A stretch of 64,000 bases of DNA from Emiliania huxleyi CCMP1516 (lineage: Eukaryota > Haptophyta > Isochrysidales > Noelaerhabdaceae), in assembly GCF_000372725.1 (NCBI RefSeq), contig NW_005200960.1, positions 40,372 to 104,371 on the forward strand. Reading direction: 5' to 3'. Position 1 is the first letter of the stretch. Every line of letters starts with the position of its first letter. The notes beneath the pieces are model-generated. The model made no database searches and was not told the DNA's origin. It saw only the letters and a list, made by a program, of their open reading frames with translations. Shown here in pieces: positions 1 through 8,519 of this stretch. A program made the translations under genes and the position numbers.

Positions 1-741
1 CGTGCGCGACGCCCACGAGCTTGGTCAGCGTGTCCACGACCAGCTTGCACCCCGCCGCCCCGCCCGCCGCTTGTGCGCCAGCCAGGTCCGCGAGTGTCGC
101 CGAAAAGAGCTGCAGCAGCGGCTCCTGGAAGAGCTCGAGGACGTACTTGATCTCCTTGTAGAGCTCGTCGCTCTTGAACTCGTGCCGGTACCGCTGGAAG
201 ATCGAGTGCCCGATCTGCAGCAGCGCCGTCCCCTTCTTGAAGTCCTTTGGCGCCACGCCGAGCGCCGCGCCGGTCTGCTGCACGAGTGCGGGGAGCAGCG
301 CCTGCCAGCGCTCGGGGAAGTCGTGCGAGGCGATGATCGAGATGGCCTCGGAGAGCTGCGCCTGGATCGACTCGGGTACCACGAGGAAGAGCGAGAGCAG
401 GTTGTCGCGCACCTGCTGCTTGACGTCTTCGCCGATTGTCACCTCCGAGGCCTCCGCATCCCAGTGCCGCTTGCACATGTTCTTGAAGAAGACCGCGGCG
501 GCCTGCTTGAGGTGCGGCGGCTGGCCGTCGGCGGTGAGCAGGGTGAGCACGCTGGTGGCAGCGGAGGGCGACTTCTTGAACTGCTCCAGCCACGCCTCGG
601 CTGCGAACGGCAGCAGGCGGCGCGTGAGCGCGCGGGGAGGGGGAGAGGGGAGGTGCGCTCGAGCGCGCCCTGTTTGCGCGCATTCGCGTCCGGATTGACC
701 GTCTGCGCGAGGCAGCTGGACAGCTGAGCTGGGTCGGCCAT
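1..741 (-). CDS. CSE1: Exportin-2 / CSE1 (importin-alpha re-exporter), N-terminal part
   Basis: Nuclear export receptor of the importin-beta family that returns importin-alpha to the cytosol with Ran-GTP. The start codon at 741 gives MADPAQLSSCLAQTVNPDANARKQ, a typical importin-beta N-terminal helix. Exon 1 is 741-669 and exon 2 runs from 600 to the window edge. Exon 2 contains a FFKNMCKRHW stretch, the helix LSEAISIIASHDFPERW and the very conserved GHSIFQRYRHEFKSDELYKEIK, which identify CSE1/CAS rather than other importins. The 68-nt intron (601-668) starts GCGCGC and ends CAG; only this GC-AG splice gives RKQAEAWLEQFKK in frame. The gene continues off the left edge, so most HEAT repeats are missing from view. 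I am confident of the family. Confidence 0.9.
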
Positions 742-942
742 TCTGTCGCGCTTGAGCAGTGTGGCGCGCGGCGCGCTGGAAGAAAATTTACGTCGCCGGG
801 AAGAAAATTCGTTGTGAAGAGCTGGGGCGCGCCACCCAAGAACCTCGGTGTGCGGATCGGCAACGGCGCGACGCGTCGATTGACGATCTATGCTTTTGAC
901 CCATCAGCCTCCCAACATGTGATATTAGTCAAAGAACTCGCT

Positions 943-1386
943 TCACGGCGGTCCGCACGTGAGTCCCGCGGCGGCGCGGCGGACGAGAGGCAATGCCTCT
1001 CCACACTCCTCGGGAGCACACACACGGACATGAAGCGCGCACGCGGCCCAATGGCCGTGCACGAGCAACAGCGCGAGCGCCGCCAACCGCACCGACACTT
1101 TTGACCGCGTGCCGCACTTCCCGAATCCCTTCACACCCCACTGTCGCGCAATGTGCCGGCTCGTGTGCGGCTTCTGCCACGCCCACTCGAAAGCGAGCGC
1201 ATCGCTCTTCGAGGAGAAGCCACGCACAACGAGCAGAATGCGCCACGGCCGTCCCGCGGCGGGCGCGCCACCTCCCGAGAGCTCGCCGTTGTGCTGGCGC
1301 AGTCGTCGGACGGGGTCGGGACTCGCGCCGACGTAAGTCCTCCGACCGCTCTCGTCTCGCAGGAAGTAGACGCGCCACGCCGATTC
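943..1386 (-). CDS. SLX1: SLX1-like GIY-YIG structure-specific endonuclease domain
   Basis: Predicted catalytic subunit of the SLX1-SLX4 Holliday-junction/flap nuclease. The frame reads RVYFLRDESGRRTYVGASPD, then a VRRLRQHNGELSGG block, then WRILLVVRGF and LAFEWAWQKPHTSRHI. These match the GIY-YIG core (VYFL and TYVG replace GIY and YIG), the catalytic Arg helix, and the FEWAWQ-P-SR block that is diagnostic for SLX1. The C-terminal helices after it resemble SLX1, but the RING/PHD finger of animal and fungal SLX1 is absent, as in short plant forms. No ATG lies just upstream: the same frame meets a TAG at 1387-1389, immediately after a run of GAG codons, and then continues open upstream. The true 5' end is therefore unresolved. 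Confidence 0.75.
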   Translation of the reverse strand, partial: ESAWRVYFLRDESGRRTYVGASPDPVRRLRQHNGELSGGGAPAAGRPWRILLVVRGFSSKSDALAFEWAWQKPHTSRHIARQWGVKGFGKCGTRSKVSVRLAALALLLVHGHWAACALHVRVCAPEECGEALPLVRRAAAGLTCGPP

Positions 1387-2125
1387 CTACTCCTCCTCCT
1401 CCTCCTCCTCAGCCTCGTCGTCGACGAGCGCGTTGCCGTCCCGCTCGTCCTCCTCGTCGCTGTCTCCGTCCTCCGCGTCGAGATCCACCTCGGTGACAGT
1501 CGGCGAGGGTGCCAGTCGAGGCGGTTTGGGAGGCGATGGGAACCACCCAGAGGCTGTCTTGGTGATGCTCTTCGGGCCGTGCGGGCCGGGGAAGAGGAGG
1601 TCCGAGTACTCGACGTTGTCGAAGTGGGTCTTGACGTAGTCCTTGACGTCGTGACGTGCGAGGGCGGGAGCAGGCCCTTCTTCTTCGTCTCAAACTGCGT
1701 GGACGACCTGGCGAGCGTGAACTCGAGTGGCTTGACGGCTGGGTTGTCCATGGGCGAGACGTCGAGGTAGGGGTTGAGCCGCTTTGCTCAATGAGAGCCA
1801 GCAATGCGGGCGCCACGCTCAATGAGCCTTCTCGGTTTACCGAGGCCGTGCTCTTCGAGCCGCACGGCGTGGAAGTCGTGCGAGGGCTATGTGTACGGCG
1901 ACCGTCACTCTGCATCGCCCGCCACCGCAGCTCCTCCGCCCTCTCTGCCTTTGCCACTCTCGCATCGTAGTCGTCGCCATCCGGCCGAACCCACACGCCT
2001 CGCAGGTAGTCCCAGTCGCATGGAACGCCAGAGACGGTCGGGGCTCTGGCTCGGGGCCTGGGAGTGCCGCCGGCAGCACGCACAGCGTTCAATGCTTGGC
2101 GCCGCTCCGTCCGTGCCGACGACAT
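1387..2125 (-). CDS. Hypothetical protein or 5' part of the SLX1-like gene; exons unresolved
   Basis: Three minus-strand stretches read like protein. One near 2125-1930 contains VPCDWDYLRGVWVRPDGDDY. One near 1890-1800 contains HDFHAVRLEEHGLGKPRRL. One at about 1785-1387 contains KRLNPYLDVSPMDNPAVKPL and, after a frame change, HDVKDYVKTHFDNVEYSDLL followed by a Pro-rich linker and a long Asp/Glu tail ending in EEEEEE and TAG. They need introns to join and I could not fix the splice sites. I do not recognise the family. The acidic tail is in the same frame as the GIY-YIG domain downstream, so this may be its N-terminal extension. Confidence 0.4.
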
Positions 2126-2227
2126 TATGAAGGAGGCAGGTGGCCAATAGCGCCATCGTTACGAAATGTAGCCTTTCCGGGAGGTCTGCAAGCTGTCTTG
2201 GGTGGTAAGGCGCGTGCAGGGTGGACC

Positions 2228-2352
2228 CCGTCCTCCCCCCATCCCTCGTTTGGGTTTGGTCTTCGTTCTTTCTTTCTTTCGAAATCTTCACGGACCGCGT
2301 TGGTGTCCAGTCCGAGCCTGACTGTTGTTCATCTTTCTACATACATACATTC
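2228..2352 (+). repeat. Two short dispersed repeats with tetranucleotide tails, side by side
   Basis: The first part (2228-2280) carries the motif CCATCCCTCGTTTGGG followed by (TTTC)n; related copies lie at 20025, 20744 (reverse), 55961, 59441 and 62228. The second part (2294-2352) begins ACCGCGTTGGTGTCCAGTCC and ends in (ATAC)n; its sister copy is 16225-16284, ending in (CTAC)n. Variable tetranucleotide tails on fixed 3' sequences suggest 3' ends of SINE- or LINE-like retroposons. The rest of 2126-2646 shows no gene. Confidence 0.6.
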
Positions 2353-2646
2353 ACGGGCGAGAAACTGAGCTTGGCCCCGCTCGACAGAAGACTACTCGAG
2401 TATCACCCCCGGGGGTGATCAATCAAGCGCGCTGAAGCGTGAAGGGGTGATCGGGGTGTTCATAGGGGTGACGGTGATCATGTCGAGTTTGGCGGGAAGC
2501 CGTCGCGGCCCGCCCGGCGCTGCTTGCAGCACCATGGCGATGGCGCTAAGTAAGAGGTTCCTCTTTTTCCGCGTGAGGTGCGAGGGTGCGGTTTCACAAG
2601 TGCAATGCCTGACTTATGGCGGCCAATGATCGTCCCGCCGGCTGGT

Positions 2647-3477
2647 TCATGCCTGTGGAGTCTGAGGCGTGACGTCCATTTCGATGACAAAATCATCGGC
2701 TCCAAGGTTGAAGCCGGGGACTGCCGCAAAGGGTCCGGTGGTAGCCTCCTGTCTGCTGGAACAATGGTGACGCGGACGGCGGAGAGCACTCCTTGAACCG
2801 GCAGCTCCAGTCATTGTGCCCGTCCGGCTCACGGTCCTGCACCGAACTGTCGGAGTCGCTCGGGTAGATGTTGGTTGTTGCCTGTCGAGTCCCATTGATG
2901 CACGACCGTGCCGAAACCGCAGTAGGCTTAGGTGCCCGATCTGGTATGCCTTTGTGCCTTTGAGGGCTCGCGGGCCTCTCGGCACCCCCTTGTCGGCCCT
3001 TGGCTTGCGTGGTTTCGGGGCGTCTCCTCGTTGCTGCCCCTCTCTACGCCGCTCGTCTCGTGCGCCGATGAGCTCTCGCGCCATGGCTGCGAGGCTGTCC
3101 CCGTGGCACAGCCTCCCCTCTCGACACGAGGGCGAGCATCCGAGCCGCACCACCTTGGCGTTGCCGCGGCCGTTCAGCGCAGCCCGCATCGCCGCGACGG
3201 CGTTCTTCCCCGTCCTAGCTTCGTCAGAGCGTCGAGGGGCGATCTCCTGCGAGAAGGGCCGCCCGTTGCGGTTGGCCTGTCTGATGAGCGCTGGCGTGGA
3301 TCTAGTGTCCCGCACGGCTGAGGCGGGAACAGTGCGCAGTCGGAGCCACGTGTCGAATGCCTCGCATACCTGGTCGCGCAGCGCCTCGTCGGTGCCTCTC
3401 TTCCCCATGGGGAATGGGTTGCCGAGCCCGGTGCCTCTCATGATGTTGACTGGCAAGGGGCGCGGGACTATGTCCAC
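2647..3477 (-). CDS. DUF4326-like protein
   Basis: The open frame contains VNIMRGTGLGNPFPMGKRGT, then a helix ending CEAFDTWLRL, and later AALNGRGNAKVVRLGCSPSC followed by REGRLCHGDSLAAMARELI. Order and spacing match the DUF4326 family (V-N-iR ... GNPF ... GTREEV ... WL ... C-C-P-CH-D-L), found in phages, bacteria and some large-genome elements; its biochemical role is not established. The frame has no clear ATG upstream of NIM (position 3477 is a GTG), so the N-terminus is uncertain. The C-terminal 120 residues are basic and low in complexity and may not be translated. It overlaps in another frame the open stretch at 3468-3767. Confidence 0.5.
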   Translation of the reverse strand: MDIVPRPLPVNIMRGTGLGNPFPMGKRGTDEALRDQVCEAFDTWLRLRTVPASAVRDTRSTPALIRQANRNGRPFSQEIAPRRSDEARTGKNAVAAMRAALNGRGNAKVVRLGCSPSCREGRLCHGDSLAAMARELIGARDERRREGQQRGDAPKPRKPRADKGVPRGPRALKGTKAYQIGHLSLLRFRHGRASMGLDRQQPTSTRATPTVRCRTVSRTGTMTGAAGSRSALRRPRHHCSSRQEATTGPFAAVPGFNLGADDFVIEMDVTPQTPQA

Positions 3478-3767
3478 TCCCGTGTCGCGCGTCTCCGCTC
3501 GTCGGCTTCCAGCATCCAGCAGTAGTTTGAATACCGCGCCGCTGAAGAGAGGTGCACGCGATCAAACTCTCCGCTCTCGAGCACCTCTGCCGGCGGACCC
3601 TCCTTGATCATCTTTCGCCAGGACGGGTTCGGGTACCACATCGAGCGCAGCGCGTCCTTGAGCCGACGGCGAGAGAGATGCCACGAGGGGTCGCGGTGGC
3701 GTCCATCGCCAGGCTCCCCTAGCTCAACCGACGACCCTCGTGCCTCGGGATCGACGGCCGATCGTCA
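3468..3767 (-). CDS. Open stretch without start codon, unknown protein
   Basis: Directly after the TGA at 3768-3770 the same minus frame stays open for 99 codons to TAG at 3468. It reads like true protein (WHLSRRRLKDALRSMWYPNP, then WRKMIKEGPPAEVLESGEFD, then ARYSNYCWMLEADERRRATR) with normal composition. It has no upstream ATG and overlaps the DUF4326-like frame by a few bases. It may be a last exon or a gene remnant. I do not recognise the family. Confidence 0.3.
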
Positions 3768-5785
3768 TGCGCTCACACGGAAGCAGCGTGGGCTCCCGAA
3801 CCAGCCGAGGACGAGCACACGCTTGGCGGACAGTGCTGGCGCGGCGACGACCATTGCGGGAAGAGGCGCTTGCTCCTCGAGGCATGAACACCGTGACCCA
3901 TGACCACCGACAATGCAGTAAACTCAGAGGGGGGGGGGGGGGGTCCCTCACACCCTTGCCGTGCCAGCTGCATCTCGCGAAGAACCAGAGACTGGCGGGG
4001 AGGCTGCGGAGGAGGGGGGAGGGGTGACCGGGGGTCAGGCGGTGGGGAGAAGCGCCTCCGGGCGACGCAGCCACTTCCAACCTGTCCAGACCGAGCTTGC
4101 CAAAGGCCCAGAGCAGCGCCAGCTGTGAGTACAAGCCAACCTATGGTGGGGTAAGGGCCAGGCTAACCCTCGAGACTCCACGTTTAGGTACAGGAGCCGG
4201 CACGGCACTCAAAGTGCAAGGCGTGCGTGTGCGCGCGCGTGTGTGTGCCGACCTGCGACTCGACGCACCCTGTGTTGAGCGTGTCGATGACGGCGCGGTC
4301 GGGGTAGGTTTGCTGGTGGTGGTGCTTGTGCACCCACTTGTAGAGGACGGGCACCTGGGCACGGGGCAGCCGGGCGAAGAGTGCCGGCGGAGGGGGGCAG
4401 GCGGCGGGAGCGAGGGAGGGGGGGGGGGGGCCTCGTGCATCCTCCGGTGCCACCAGTAGTAGACGAACTCGTACGTGATGAAGTAGAGCGGCAGGTACAT
4501 GGCCAGCTCAGGCAGCTGCGCAGAGGAGGCGAGCTCGTGTGGCAGTGGCGAGGGCAAACAGCAACAAGCGAACGACATGCGAGCCACACAAGACACGACG
4601 TGTCGTAGGGAACGGCCCTCCCTTGGCGCGGCAAACCCGAGATTACCCGAGATTACCCGAGATTACCCGAGATTACCCGAGATGACAACCGAGATGGCCC
4701 TCCCTTGGCGCGGCACACACCGTCTCTGTGAGGAGAAGGAGCGGCTTCTCGGGGTAGATGCCGCAGGCCGGCGCGTCAAAGTCGAGCCTGGCGGTACTCT
4801 CGGGTGTAATCTCGGGCAATCTGGTGTGTAATCTCGGTCTCGGCCACTCACGGCAAATTCTAGCCTGGCGGCTCGCTTGGCGAGTCAAGAGGTGCGGGGA
4901 CTTAATGGTGGGCGTGCGAGTGTGCGTGGCACCCCCAGCTGCGCAGGAGCGTGACGAAGTGGTAGAAGAGGCCGGGCAGGCAGAGCGAGTTGAGAGCAAT
5001 GTACGAGAGGTCGACCGCGGTGAGGGCGTGCTGCGGCATGAGCCGCTTGGTGGTGCGATAGGGGACCTGGATTGGAGGGCGAGGGCGAGGGTGGGTGAGG
5101 GTGAGGGTGAGGGTGAGGGCGACCGCTGGAGTTCGGCACCTTCAACGGCTCGCTCGCGCCCTCGGCGTCCGCCTTAGACTGCGCCTATTGTTTGCGGCGG
5201 GAGGTGCGCGTCGTGCCATGGGATGGGAGGAGAGTCGAGGGCCGAGAGAGGGGCGGGCACCGCGGGCACGATTCCAGGCATGGCGAAGCTAACTCCAACG
5301 CTCATGGCGTACAGGTATGCCCAGAGCAGAGCGACCTGCAGGTCCGGTTGCGGGAGCGGCCCAACGCCCACGTCTTGCAGGCGCTGGGAGAGGTAGGCCG
5401 CATCCGCGCCAGCCTGTGTCCAATCGGTAAAGTGGTGCTGCAGCAGCAGCGTCAAACCGCCTGCCGCCCACGAGAGTGCGATCGGCCCAGCCTCCAAGTG
5501 GGAGGGCGTGCTCCTGGCGGGCCTCGAGCGCTTGTGCTCTCGGCTGGCCTCGGGCTCGACTGGTGTGCTCACGACCGGCACCGGATCCGCAGTAGTCATG
5601 TGCGAACGGCAGCGCGCCGTCGGGGCCGCACGGCTGCAGCTCACATGGACCACCGGTAAGCTCTGGGAGCACAAGCGAGTGGCGGCGCGCTGCCCACGCA
5701 CAAACCCAAAAGTTGGCGGTGCTAGGATGAGGCCCGTTGCGAAACGCTGGAGCGCAAACAACAGCACGATGGAGCATAGCACCAT
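3768..5785 (-). CDS. Sterol desaturase / fatty-acid hydroxylase superfamily membrane di-iron protein
   Basis: Exons that join in frame are 5785-5261, 5066-4933, 4787-4721, 4515-4432, 4354-4253 and 4122-4082; later exons are unclear and the end at 3768 is a guess. The N-terminus (MVLCSIVLLFALQRFATGLI) is a signal or transit peptide. Membrane segments follow (LQVALLWAYLYAMSVGVSFA; LSYIALNSLCLPGLFYHFV; MYLPLYFITYEFVYYWW). Histidine boxes of the superfamily are visible: HRRMHE at the end of exon 4 and KWVHKHHHQQTYPD in exon 5. Intron 4 starts with GC. Intron 3 holds a direct-repeat-flanked array (4614-4715), and intron 1 a (GGTGAG)n tract. The family oxidises sterols or lipids in the ER or plastid; the substrate here is unknown. 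Only 42 bp separate its start from the PDZ gene on the other strand. Confidence 0.75.
4614..4715. repeat. Decamer array flanked by 20-bp direct repeats, in intron
   Basis: A 20-bp sequence GGCCCTCCCTTGGCGCGGCA occurs at 4614-4633 and again, identically, at 4696-4715. Between them are about five copies of GAGATTACCC. It lies inside intron 3 of the desaturase gene, next to the donor site. Confidence 0.9.
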
Positions 5786-5827
5786 CGGAGCTAATGAAAC
5801 CCACGGTCGTGAGAGCTCAGTGAGACT

Positions 5828-6713
5828 GTGAGTGGCATGGCGGGCTGCGCTCTCCTCTGCGTGCTGGCCGTCTTTGCCATGCAGGCGCTCGCCGTGCAGG
5901 CGATCTCGCCGAGCGTGGGCAGTTCGGCGAAGCACCCAAAGCCGATTCGAAGGGCCCTTCGGGTGCGCCGGGCGTCGTCTCGGCCAGTGTGCTGCGGCCG
6001 CCACTCAGGCATGCGGATGTGCGCTGACGTCGAAGGCGCGCTCGCGGTCGAGCGGGTCTACGTCCGACTGGACGGTGTGGCGGCGGCCGAATTGGCCAAC
6101 GCGGCCGCGGCTGCTGGCGAGCAGCAGCTTTGGCCCGCGCAAGCATGGGAGGCTGGCGCCGGCGCTGCGATGTTGGTCATCTCTCCCGCGAGGCGCGTCG
6201 TCGTGCTGAACGACTCCTCGCCCGCCGCTGCCGCCGGCCTCCGGCTCCTCGACGTTCTGGTTGCGGTCGACGGCGAGCGTACTCCCTCTCTCTCCAAAGC
6301 GCGCTCTCTCTCTGCCGCCGGTGCTGGTGCCTGCCAACGGCAGCCGCGACATCATGTTCACTTGCACATAGGCTGCCCACCTGCTCGCCCGAGGCTCGCC
6401 TCCGAAGCTGGTGTGCGTGCTCCGGCCGGTGGAGCGGGCGAGTGAGCAGCCGCCACCGCGAGGCCCTGCCGCCGAGGCAGAGGACCTCCAACGTCTCTCG
6501 GATCGTGTCTGGAAGCTCGCCCACCTCGGGGCAGCCGCCCTCCCCGCTGCCCCTCTCGGCGAGGGGGAGACGGACCCGGAGCTGCGGCGGGTCGCGAAGA
6601 TGGCAGATTGGGCAAAAGAGGCCGATTTCGCGGTCGTCAAGCGCGGCGCTGCTGCTGGCATCGTCGTCGTGATCCAAGTCCTCGTCTGGGCCGCTGTTTT
6701 TTTGGCCGCCTGA
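5828..6713 (+). CDS. PDZ-domain protein with signal/transit peptide and C-terminal membrane anchor
   Basis: Exons 5828-6298 and 6372-6713 join in phase to give 270 residues. The intron (6299-6371, 73 nt) starts GCGCGC and ends TAG, the same unusual donor as in the CSE1 gene. Residues 1-27 are a signal-peptide-like hydrophobic stretch, followed by a Ser/Arg-rich transit-like region. A PDZ-like core follows: AMLVISPARRVVVLNDSSPA, then AAGLRLLDVLVAVDGER, then the second-exon helix AAHLLARGSPPKLVCVLRP. The last 20 residues (GIVVVIQVLVWAAVFLAA) form a membrane helix. A plastid or secretory membrane scaffold is likely; no close family name is offered. An alternative start is Met at 5837. Confidence 0.65.
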
Positions 6714-6956
6714 GCCTTCAACACCTAGTAGTGATCGTCACGTAGCATCCGTACGCAATGCGAGGGTAGAGGACAACGTGTGTCTCTTGCCCGTCGAGTC
6801 GCCAGGCGTCTCCGTTCGGGAGAATGCCTCGGTTTCTTGGAGCACTTGGAGTTCGTGGAGCACTTTGACTTTCTTTTGTAGTGCAACTCTCTCTGTCTGT
6901 GCAAATTTCTCTCTCATTTATCAACATCGAAGGCTTGCTCAAAAGGGTGCATACAC

Positions 6957-8246
6957 ATGAGAAAATTGGGCACCGAGTCGAGCACACATGAGAATGTTGA
7001 TTGCGTTTCGTTCGGCTTGGCTTCGACTCGTTGGCCCAACATCTTCATGCCGGGGCACCCTTTGCTCTTCTGTGCGCTTCCGCTCACCTTTGCGGTGCAA
7101 TACGTGGTGTGCGCGTTCATTCTTTCACCGCCAGTCCCTTCGCGAGTCTGCCTTTGCGCTGGAGGCGAGGTTCCACCGCAGCGCTGCGCCTCGACGTGCT
7201 CACGCCGCTTGCCGTCAGATGGAGCTTGCGGGCGGCCAGGGTGGAATGCTTGGAATCAGCGCGGGCAGGCTGGTGATGTTGAAGACGCGCACCCAGGGAG
7301 GGACGGGGGCGAGGCGAACTGCGTCGGATCGCGCACTGGCTGGTGGTGGAGACGCCCACCCCCGACGCTGGCTCTCGTCTGCTTGCTCGCCGCCTGCCTA
7401 GTCATCAGCCTCGCCATACGCGCGGAGGACAGGGAGGCGTTCAATGGGCACGCGGCTGAGGCGCTCTGGACCGCATTCATTCAGGTCCAGGTCGTCGTAC
7501 AAGGGCAAACGCACCTCTTCGATGTCAGCGCTCAGACAAGCGGTCTCGAGCTGAGACGCTTGTGTACAAAACGCTCCTCGATCCCCGCTGGTGCGCTTGG
7601 CGGCCTCTACCATCAGTCGCGGCTATTGGAAGACGACGCCCCGCTGGCATCCTACGGTGTGCGCGCAGGAAGCACCATCGAAGTCAAAGCACGGTTGCGC
7701 GGCGGCGCGCCCGGCCCACCGGCCACCTCCCGGTACGCCTCCCCGAACCGGGCGGAAGAGGGTCACTTCCTCCACACCTTTCCGGTCGACGTCTTGCCGA
7801 CCATCATTGACCCCGTCACCCAAGTGCCGATTCTGGACTCAATCTCAATTTCCATCCGACATGCCAATGCGGGACGCCCCGCGCAGGCTCAGGCGCAGGC
7901 GCAGGCGCAGGCTACACTTGACGAGGCGGAGGCGGCGGAGCGGGAGCACGAACGCAACCGCCTTGCGTTGGACATCAGTGCCACTGAGCGCGCGGCCTTG
8001 ATCCGGGCGCGGCTGGCAGCCCGCCACTCGCCCGAACACAAGCTCCCTCTGGCAAAAGACCCGGCAGGCACCGCCCTGCCTGAGGACTCCGGCCCGCCAG
8101 CGGAGGAGCACGTCGCTCCTCCTCGTGCACCCCCACAACCGAACATCGTCCTCGGCGCCAACGACGGGAGGATGTACTCTGAGGAGCTCCGCATCGCGCA
8201 TGAGATTGCCCGCACCCGCTGCCGGCTGCGCGACGCGGGGCTCTGA
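6957..8246 (+). CDS. Protein with internal ubiquitin-like domain ending in LRGG and a long C-terminal tail
   Basis: The 429-residue frame has a hydrophobic segment near residues 137-155 (TLALVCLLAACLVISLAI). About residues 174-249 form a ubiquitin-like fold: IQVQVVVQGQTHLFDVS, then GALGGLYHQSRLLEDDAPLA, then YGVRAGSTIEVKARLRGG. The order (beta-hairpin, helix, the GR-L-D position, final strand, di-glycine) parallels ubiquitin, which also ends LRLRGG. About 180 residues follow the di-glycine, including a (QA)n run and a charged helix. This could be a precursor cut after GG, or a non-conjugated Ubl. The first 130 residues look poor as protein, so the real start may be downstream. Confidence 0.6.
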   Translation: MRKLGTESSTHENVDCVSFGLASTRWPNIFMPGHPLLFCALPLTFAVQYVVCAFILSPPVPSRVCLCAGGEVPPQRCASTCSRRLPSDGACGRPGWNAWNQRGQAGDVEDAHPGRDGGEANCVGSRTGWWWRRPPPTLALVCLLAACLVISLAIRAEDREAFNGHAAEALWTAFIQVQVVVQGQTHLFDVSAQTSGLELRRLCTKRSSIPAGALGGLYHQSRLLEDDAPLASYGVRAGSTIEVKARLRGGAPGPPATSRYASPNRAEEGHFLHTFPVDVLPTIIDPVTQVPILDSISISIRHANAGRPAQAQAQAQAQATLDEAEAAEREHERNRLALDISATERAALIRARLAARHSPEHKLPLAKDPAGTALPEDSGPPAEEHVAPPRAPPQPNIVLGANDGRMYSEELRIAHEIARTRCRLRDAGL

Positions 8247-8519
8247 CGCACCGAACCCGCGCTGTGGACGGGGCGGTGGGACGCAATCGTTCGGGTGTGC
8301 GGGGTGCCATGGCCCAAGGCATGGCACTGCACCGCTTCGTCCCCTCCCACCGCAGAGCCATTGTACAGAGGGAGGCATATTGTACAGCCATTGTATAGAG
8401 GGGTGGGAGAAGGACTCCCTTGTCTAGTGTTGTGAGATAGTTGTCGCAAAATTCTCGAGCCTGTCTGCTGTAGTTGAAAATACTTCTTTTACAGCCGCCG
8501 TGTGGGCGCGCAAACGCAC

